NCBI RefSeq assembly: GCF_001692325.1
Contig: NZ_LXKN01000018.1
Span: 434,001-498,000, forward strand
Length of the DNA stretch: 64,000 nucleotides
Reading direction: 5' to 3'
From: Rhizobium sp. AC27/96
GTDB lineage: Bacteria; Pseudomonadota; Alphaproteobacteria; Rhizobiales; Rhizobiaceae
The position numbers and the translations under genes are program-made. The notes below the pieces were generated by a model that worked only from the letters and a program-made list of their open reading frames with translations, made no database searches and was not told the origin of the DNA. Positions 56,889 to 64,000 of the stretch are shown here, piece by piece (position 1 is the stretch's first letter; the number at the start of each line of letters is the position of its first letter).

Positions 56889-57878
56889 CTACTCCACCTT
56901 GATGCGCGGGTCGATCAGCGGACCCAATATGTCGATGATGAAAACGGCGGCGGCGACGCCGGCAATCGACAAAGCGCTGAGCCCGAGCACGAGACTGTAG
57001 TCGCCGGCATGCACGGCCGAGATCAGCAGATTGCCGATGCCCGGATACCCGAAGACGATTTCGGTGAAGACGGCGCCGAGCGACATGGCAAGGCCGGTGA
57101 ACTGTGGCACCATGGCATTGCGGGCGATATAGGAGCGCAGGATCCTGCGCTTCGGCACGCCCCCGAGCTCGGCGAAGACGACATAGTCCTCGGTGATGAT
57201 ATTGGAGACGAGCGCGCGCATCCCGATGAGCCAACCGCCTGTCCCGACAAGGATCAGCGACAGCGCCGGCAGGATGGAGTGGCGGAGAATATCAAGTACC
57301 AGGGAAAAGGACAGCCGCAGATCGGTGTTCATCTCATAGCCGCCATTGATCGGCAGGATTGGCCAGAGATAGCCGAACAGGATGATGAGCACGAAGGCCA
57401 GGATGTAATAGGGGATCGGCTGCATGGCGATGAAGACGAGGCTGACGGCCTTCAGCACCATGCTCTTGCGGTAATAGCCTGCAAGCGCACCGATCATGTT
57501 GCCGAGCACGAATGTGATGATCACCGAGACGCTCATCAGGCCGATCGTCCAGGGCAGTGCCCTTGCGATGATAGCCGATACCGGCGTCGGAAATGCCGAG
57601 AGCGACGGCCCGAGATCGCCTGTCGCGAGACGCCCCCAGAAATGCAGATATTGCTGCCAGACCGAGCCTTCGAGCCCATAGAGCTCACGAAGAGACTGGC
57701 GCATCAATTCGACGGCGCGAGGGTCGGACTGTCCCATCTGCTGTATCGCGCCGATGCTTTCCTCGACGGGATCGATCGGCGTCATATGGGTGATGAAGAA
57801 CGTCGCGGAAATGCCAAGGAAGACAACGAGCAGGAACTGACCAAATCGCTTCAATACGAACACTGGATAGGACGTCAT
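56889..57878 (-). CDS. Peptide/oligosaccharide ABC permease (DppB-like)
   Basis: 329 residues. DppB/OppB pattern: leading helix (FLLVVFLGISATFFITHMTP), large periplasmic loop, then RSYIARNAMVPQFTGLAMSLG and VFGYPGIGNLL near the C-terminus. First membrane gene after the binding protein, about 115 bases downstream. Confidence 0.88.
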   Translation of the reverse strand: MTSYPVFVLKRFGQFLLVVFLGISATFFITHMTPIDPVEESIGAIQQMGQSDPRAVELMRQSLRELYGLEGSVWQQYLHFWGRLATGDLGPSLSAFPTPVSAIIARALPWTIGLMSVSVIITFVLGNMIGALAGYYRKSMVLKAVSLVFIAMQPIPYYILAFVLIILFGYLWPILPINGGYEMNTDLRLSFSLVLDILRHSILPALSLILVGTGGWLIGMRALVSNIITEDYVVFAELGGVPKRRILRSYIARNAMVPQFTGLAMSLGAVFTEIVFGYPGIGNLLISAVHAGDYSLVLGLSALSIAGVAAAVFIIDILGPLIDPRIKVE

Positions 57879-57993
57879 GCTGCCGTCTTCCTTGCTGCTT
57901 GCGCTTTATCTGTCACTGAAAAGATTCGCCGGACGTGCCTAATGTCCGGCGAAAGGTGCCTGACGCGGCAGCTGCCGCATCAAGGTGGGAGAT

Positions 57994-59892
57994 CTACGGC
58001 TGCGCCGGCTTCAGCTTGACCATCATCAATCGGGAATTCGCCCAATTGGGAACGGGGTCGGTGTAGGGGTCCGATATGGTCGGATAGCCCTTCCAGTAGG
58101 TCGTATCCATCGAGGTGAAGACATTATAGGACATCAGCGGGATGGTCGGCATTTCCCTGGCGACCAGCTTCAGATAGTCCTTGCCGAGCTCGATACCTTT
58201 CGGATCATCGGCACTCACGCGGCGAATATTCTCGATGATCTTGTCGAGTTCCGGATTGGACCAACGCTGCCAGTTGCGTGCCGCCTGGTTTTCACCCTTC
58301 TTGGCGACGAAATCCGAGTGCCAGCTGTCGAGGAAGAAGGACAGGTCTGGATCGCCACCCCAGGTCTCCACGCTCCAGGCGATGGCGCATTGGAAATCGC
58401 CGGTCGCCAGCCCCTGCCATACGGCTGAGGACGGAACGGCCTTGGCATCGATGCCGAAAGCTGCCCATTGTTGCGCGATCAGCGTGCCGGCGCGGGTGAA
58501 GACGGAACGTGTATCGCCCTCGACGGTCATGCGGATCTTGAAGGGCTGGCCATCCGGTGTCATCCATTTGCCGCCAACCTTCTTGAAGCCGGCCTTTTCC
58601 AGCAGTTCGGCAGCCGCCTGCGGATCGGGCTTCCACCAGCCATAGCCAAAGGCGGCGCTGATGGCGGCCGGATCGGTCGGGATCTGATCCTTGTATTTCG
58701 GCTGCTTACGCAGCATATCGGCAATCTGCTGGCCGATGGTCGGATCATAGGGCTTGATCTTGCGTTTGCCGGTGTCGACCTCGAAATTCTTCAGCCAATC
58801 CTGCATGGGCGCCTGATAATCCGTCATGGCAATCGCCGTTGGCGGGACGCCGAGCGCGGACAGCGTCGCAGCGCCGCGATAGCTCGCCATGTCCACGGCC
58901 CTTATGTCGATAAGCAAGGCGAGTGCCCAGCGCACATCGGCATTCTGGAACAGCGGATCCTGATTGTTGAAGATCACCGCCGGCAGGGTCGGATCGGGAT
59001 GGGCGAAGGGGAAGCCGGGGAACCAGCTTTCAACAGTCTTCGACTTTTCCTTCAGCGTGAACATGCCCTCTGGCGTGTTGTCGTGAATGATATCGAGGTT
59101 GTGCTCCAGCTGGGCGATGGTGCGCTTATCCGGCGGGCCGGGATCGACATAGGTGACGTATTTCGGAGCGGGCTCACCGAAGCGGCCAAGCGAGGTGCGC
59201 TGCCAGTCGTCACGCTTTTCCCAGGTGTACCATTTGCCCTGCGGGTCAAAGGTCTTCAGCTTGTAAGCACCGAGCGAGACCGGATTGGCGAAATCATAGC
59301 GAACGGGATCGGCGACCTTTTCGAAGACATGCTTCGGCATGATCCAGGCGCCATTCCAGCGCACCGTGAAAATGGCATGGAAGCGCGAGTTCGGCTTCTT
59401 CAGCTTGAAGACGACTGTATAGGGGTCCGGAGCTTCGACGCTTGCGACCTGCACCGAGAAAGCAGCGCTCCAGTTCATGCCCGGATGGTCCATCTGCGTC
59501 TTGACGGTGTAGACGACATCGTCTGCGGTGAATTCGACGCCATCGCTCCAGTACAGGCCTTTGCGCAGCTTCACCGTCATCTGGGTGAAGTCGTCATTAT
59601 ATTGCGGCTTGTCGGCGGCGAGCGAATTGTCCCAGGCCGAGCCGCCCAACCCTTTCTCGGGGTCGATGTACCACAGCGTGTCCATGGTCAGCTGCTGCAG
59701 GCCGGTCGAAACGCCGCCGCCGCCATTGACCCAGACGTTGAACCAGCCGGGATTCTTGATCGTTCCCTCAGGATTTTCGACGATCAGCGTCTCCTTGCGG
59801 GGCAAGGCGGTATAATCTTGAGCCTGGGCTGCCGCGATGAGGCCGAACGTGGCCAGTGCGACGCCGAAAGCAAGCTTCTTCCACTGCTGCAT
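57994..59892 (-). CDS. Family 5 ABC binding protein, probable oligosaccharide binder
   Basis: 632 residues, with a signal peptide ending AQAQD. The size and the KLRKGLYWSDGVEFTADDVVYTVK stretch mark SBP_bac_5 (peptide-type) proteins. Several members of this family bind plant oligosaccharides rather than peptides, and the GH51 gene directly upstream in the operon points that way. Trp and Tyr are frequent in the C-terminal half, in keeping with sugar stacking. Confidence 0.86.
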   Translation of the reverse strand: MQQWKKLAFGVALATFGLIAAAQAQDYTALPRKETLIVENPEGTIKNPGWFNVWVNGGGGVSTGLQQLTMDTLWYIDPEKGLGGSAWDNSLAADKPQYNDDFTQMTVKLRKGLYWSDGVEFTADDVVYTVKTQMDHPGMNWSAAFSVQVASVEAPDPYTVVFKLKKPNSRFHAIFTVRWNGAWIMPKHVFEKVADPVRYDFANPVSLGAYKLKTFDPQGKWYTWEKRDDWQRTSLGRFGEPAPKYVTYVDPGPPDKRTIAQLEHNLDIIHDNTPEGMFTLKEKSKTVESWFPGFPFAHPDPTLPAVIFNNQDPLFQNADVRWALALLIDIRAVDMASYRGAATLSALGVPPTAIAMTDYQAPMQDWLKNFEVDTGKRKIKPYDPTIGQQIADMLRKQPKYKDQIPTDPAAISAAFGYGWWKPDPQAAAELLEKAGFKKVGGKWMTPDGQPFKIRMTVEGDTRSVFTRAGTLIAQQWAAFGIDAKAVPSSAVWQGLATGDFQCAIAWSVETWGGDPDLSFFLDSWHSDFVAKKGENQAARNWQRWSNPELDKIIENIRRVSADDPKGIELGKDYLKLVAREMPTIPLMSYNVFTSMDTTYWKGYPTISDPYTDPVPNWANSRLMMVKLKPAQP

Positions 59893-60017
59893 GATCTCCT
59901 CCCATTGTTATCGATTGTGCGCTGCGCCTGAGCCGTGTCGGGCGGACCGCGATTTTTCCCCTTATGCTTTCCAGGCCAACCGGGACCGCCTCCTCGCGAT
60001 CCCGTAGCCGCCGACCG

Positions 60018-61595
<1,578 letters not shown>

Positions 61596-61736
61596 TCAAC
61601 GCGGCCGGAATGCGAAATAGTCCAAAAACAGCTGCAAAAGCAGTCTTAAATCGGCGAAATTGCACGCAAAAACAAGCGATTATAAAAAATATGACTTATC
61701 GGGAAATTCCACCAGCTATCGGCTATATATCACAAT

Positions 61737-61743
61737 TCAGGAT
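61737..61743 (+). promoter_or_regulatory. TCAGGAT half-site near GH51 promoter
   Basis: TCAGGAT lies just after the stop of the regulator gene and about 210 bases upstream of the GH51 start. It repeats the arms of the 62677-62719 repeat before the regulator, which suggests a shared operator. Confidence 0.35.
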
Positions 61744-61747
61744 ATAA

Positions 61748-62674
61748 TTACGCCAGATCGATGCGCATCAGGATATCTCGGCCATAATTGCCGAAGCCAC
61801 GGCCGAAGATGTTGACGCCGCCGGTGTGGCGAGCATCCTCGGCTATGCCGATTTTCAGACGAATCGAAGAATGCTGGCTGATGGCCAGGTCGTCTATGGT
61901 CACATCAGATACCGCGACGCCGTCGATGAAGGTACCTTTCTTCGAGATGCGCCAGGTCTTCAGCTTGCCGTATTGCGACCCCTCAAGCTTCCACCAGCCC
62001 GGCGTGAACGCCCCGCGCTTGTCGCCATAGTCCCCCGGCGAGGTCCACGTACCGACCGCAACGCCATTGACCCAGATTGTGATGTCTGACGGCCAGTCAG
62101 GATTGGTGCCGGGCACCTCCGACGACAGCTCCATCGAGAACTCAATGCCATTGACAGCCTTGTTCAAGATCTTGGCGTTGTTCGGAAATTTGTATTCCAC
62201 ATGCCCGCGACCGAACCACAACAGACCAGCCTGCATACGCTGCGGATCAAGGAAATAATCGGGGACGTCGAGAAGCCCGATCACGCCTTCCGTCGAACAC
62301 AGGCCGCAGGGCGCATGGGTCTCGCAGCTTGTGTAAAGGCCGATCGGCATAGCGACCTCGATCACGTCCTCGACGCGCTTGAAGGCCGGCTCATCGAAAC
62401 TCAGGAGAATCTCATCGTAAAGCGCCGTGCAGATCTTCTGGTAACCCTTGCGGGCCTTCGCTGCCTTGGTTTCGACAAGGCCAGCCTCTTCCAGGATCAT
62501 AATGGCAGTGGCGACGGTCGATTGCGGCAGGTCCAGTTCCCGGGCGATTTCATTGACGTTCATGGCGCCCCTGGCGCAAAGCAGCTTCAACATGTCGATA
62601 CGCGCCGGCGCCGAAAGCGCCCGTAAAACCGCCGTGTTTTCACCCGCATAAATTGTCAGAAAGCCGCGCTTCAT
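61748..62674 (-). CDS. ArsR-type regulator with extra C-terminal domain
   Basis: 308 residues, much longer than ordinary ArsR. The N-terminus is a winged helix-turn-helix (SAPARIDMLKLL, NEIARELDLPQSTVATAIMILEEAG). A linker holds a cysteine cluster (C117, C123, C126) with His120, possibly metal-binding. The last 180 residues are beta-rich (ITIWVNGVAVGTWTSPGDYG) and may be a sugar-sensing jelly-roll. It faces the arabinose operon in the same orientation and is its likely regulator. Confidence 0.8.
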   Translation of the reverse strand: MKRGFLTIYAGENTAVLRALSAPARIDMLKLLCARGAMNVNEIARELDLPQSTVATAIMILEEAGLVETKAAKARKGYQKICTALYDEILLSFDEPAFKRVEDVIEVAMPIGLYTSCETHAPCGLCSTEGVIGLLDVPDYFLDPQRMQAGLLWFGRGHVEYKFPNNAKILNKAVNGIEFSMELSSEVPGTNPDWPSDITIWVNGVAVGTWTSPGDYGDKRGAFTPGWWKLEGSQYGKLKTWRISKKGTFIDGVAVSDVTIDDLAISQHSSIRLKIGIAEDARHTGGVNIFGRGFGNYGRDILMRIDLA

Positions 62675-62676
62675 CG

Positions 62677-62719
62677 AATCCTGAATGCCTCATCAATGAG
62701 TTTCATTTATATCAGGATT
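62677..62719. promoter_or_regulatory. Inverted repeat directly upstream of ArsR-type gene
   Basis: AATCCTGA (62677-62684) and TCAGGATT (62712-62719) are exact complements separated by 27 bases; the first ends two bases before the start codon. Probable autoregulatory operator. Confidence 0.5.
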
Positions 62720-62758
62720 TTTGATTTCACAAGAGGTAGCCGGAGCAACTACCCGTTC

Positions 62759-62785
62759 GGCGCCCCGGCACGTGGCCGGGGCGCC
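62759..62785. terminator. GC-rich hairpin after the IalB-family gene
   Basis: GGCGCCCCGGC (62759-62769) and its complement (62775-62785) with a 5-base loop. Located downstream of the minus-strand IalB-family gene, so a terminator is likely, although no T run follows. Confidence 0.55.
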
Positions 62786-62861
62786 CAATAGCTATCCATG
62801 CACGATCAAAGACGATCGCCTGGAACGGACAGGTGTAAACGCTAGTATTGGGCGAAATGCC

Positions 62862-63362
62862 TCATTTGCAGGTTTCAATTCGCTTCAATGCTGCCGTGAT
62901 GCCAGAAAGCGAATAGGAGTAGCTTGTGGCCGTGCCTCGCTTCGACGTCGCCTGCAGTTCCAGCTGTGCCCCACCCTTCATGGCGTTGACCATAGAAGGC
63001 TCCTGCGTCTCGTCCGTAACCCAGCCATGCCGATACTTGGTGAACATTGGAAATGTCTTGTCACCGACCGACGCAACCATTGCCGCGCCATCTTTCAGAT
63101 CATAACCCATTGCAGCTTCTGGAACCAATTTATTGCCCGGAGACGAGCGTGAGACGATAAAGAAATTACCGCCATGATCGACGCTGGAAGGTTTCTGCGC
63201 GATCGGTCGCGATACGACATAGCAACTAACGCTGTCGCCGGATTTAAGGGAATATGCGCCCCAATTATCGAACTGATCGATACGAACGGGCACGTCGGCA
63301 TGCGCCATCCCGGCGCTGATTGCCACGAAGACCAGAGCGGGGGCGAAATTTCTTACAAACAT
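62862..63362 (-). CDS. IalB-family exported protein
   Basis: 166 residues with a signal peptide ending MAHAD. The pattern fits the invasion-associated locus B family common in alphaproteobacteria: DNWGAYS, CYVVSRP, GNFFIVSR, KYRHGWVTDE, VNAMKGG and GTATSYSYSLSGITAALKRI, with two cysteines, one near the N-terminus and one at the end, likely to form a disulfide. Role in rhizobia is not settled; envelope stress or host contact are the usual suggestions. Confidence 0.83.
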   Translation of the reverse strand: MFVRNFAPALVFVAISAGMAHADVPVRIDQFDNWGAYSLKSGDSVSCYVVSRPIAQKPSSVDHGGNFFIVSRSSPGNKLVPEAAMGYDLKDGAAMVASVGDKTFPMFTKYRHGWVTDETQEPSMVNAMKGGAQLELQATSKRGTATSYSYSLSGITAALKRIETCK

Positions 63363-63521
63363 AGTTTCCTGCCATTTCTTGTTTCAAGGACATTGAAAGC
63401 GAGAGATGTACTCACACACGCAACAGTTTCGGTGCGGTGCGTTATCTGATTGTTAACGTGTCGGTTAAAATTTGTTCATGTTACAGGTCTGGCGGGTATC
63501 TGGTTCCAGGGGAGACTAAAG

Positions 63522-63944
63522 GTGGCAAGCGCGTCTATTGTAGTATTGGACAATCCGTCGGACGCGGATCGCCGTGCGATTCTCACGCCCCTGGATGCCT
63601 TCAACAAAACCAAGGCCGGTGACGAAAACTACGAACCGATCGCGATCGTCCTTCGGGATGAGGCCGAAAAAATCGTCGGCGGGCTCTGGGCGCAGCTCTA
63701 TTTCGACTGGGTCTTCATCGAGCTGCTCTTCATTCCTGAAAATCTGCGCGGCGAAAATCTCGGAGCAAGACTGCTTTCCCAGCTGGAAGAGATCGCAAAG
63801 GCAAAAAACTGTGTCGGCGTCTGGCTAGACACATTCAGCTTTCAGGCACCGGGTTTCTATGAGCGGCAGGGCTACGAACGCTTCGCAACCATGGATGACT
63901 ATCCGAAAGGGATGGCACGTTTCTTCTTTCGCAAGGTCTTTTGA
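63522..63944 (+). CDS. GNAT acetyltransferase
   Basis: About 140 residues. Acetyl-CoA motif RGENLGARLLSQLEEIA (about 73-89), LDTFSFQAPGFYERQGYE and a C-terminal FFFRKVF strand. GTG 63522 is preceded by GGGGAG at good spacing; the frame opens 24 codons earlier without a ribosome site. The substrate is unknown and no neighbour gives a clue. Confidence 0.82.
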   Translation: MASASIVVLDNPSDADRRAILTPLDAFNKTKAGDENYEPIAIVLRDEAEKIVGGLWAQLYFDWVFIELLFIPENLRGENLGARLLSQLEEIAKAKNCVGVWLDTFSFQAPGFYERQGYERFATMDDYPKGMARFFFRKVF

Positions 63945-64000
63945 GCTTCCTTCGCCAAAGGTCCGACACAGGCTCCTGACCGATACCTAACCCGCCATGC

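Overview
The window looks like a chromosomal or replicon segment of a member of the Rhizobiaceae (Rhizobium/Agrobacterium-like). The basis is high GC coding with strong third-position bias, the orfA-pit phosphate pair, a FecI/FecR/FhuDBC hydroxamate locus with RirA-like operators, an IalB-family protein, and many ABC importers and divergent regulator/enzyme pairs. No rRNA, tRNA, CRISPR array, insertion sequence or prophage was seen. The content is transport, regulation and catabolism.

Layout. 0-4.4 kb: 3' end of an MDR oxidoreductase, a membrane diguanylate cyclase, and a Zn/Cd/Pb P-type ATPase behind a MerR-type promoter. 4.4-6.9 kb: AraC regulator divergent from an FAD monooxygenase and a small unknown protein. 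7.2-15.2 kb: an iron locus (ECF sigma factor, FecR anti-sigma, TonB receptor with signalling domain, FhuD, fused FhuB, FhuC). 15.2-24.3 kb: an eight-gene minus-strand operon resembling the Bacillus S-alkylcysteine/S-(2-succino)cysteine salvage operons (two flavin monooxygenases of different subfamilies plus a third LLM protein, M20 deacetylase, GNAT acetyltransferase, fused permease-ATPase, two binding proteins). Its permease-ATPase is split by one in-frame TAA. 24.6-28 kb: a lower-GC pocket with a frameshifted phospholipase-D-like gene and a secreted polysaccharide-lyase-like protein. 28-34.2 kb: AraC/SDR pair and a sulfonate operon (tauABC-like plus SsuD-like monooxygenase).

34.2-43.8 kb: orfA-pit with a PHO box, a chemoreceptor, mntH and mntR with shared Mn boxes, a tandem-PAS diguanylate cyclase, an MscS channel and an unknown exported beta-rich protein. 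44.1-54.2 kb: a lysine-catabolism region (LysR, hglS, amaB, aminotransferase, and on the other side a lysine 6-dehydrogenase-like gene with a divergent Lrp regulator), with a RutA-like LLM protein and a TetR/quinone-oxidoreductase pair between or beside them. 54.2-62.7 kb: a peptide-family ABC importer, a GH51 arabinofuranosidase and an ArsR-type regulator, probably for arabino-oligosaccharides. 62.8-64 kb: an IalB-family protein and a GNAT acetyltransferase.

How it fits together. Several modules scavenge scarce nutrients: iron (hydroxamate siderophores), sulfur (modified cysteines and sulfonates), manganese and phosphate. Others catabolise plant or soil compounds (arabinosides, lysine). Five LLM flavin monooxygenases lie in the window and no flavin reductase was recognised. 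The two broken genes (permease-ATPase nonsense codon, PLD frameshift in a G run) are either real decay or sequence errors and should be checked first.
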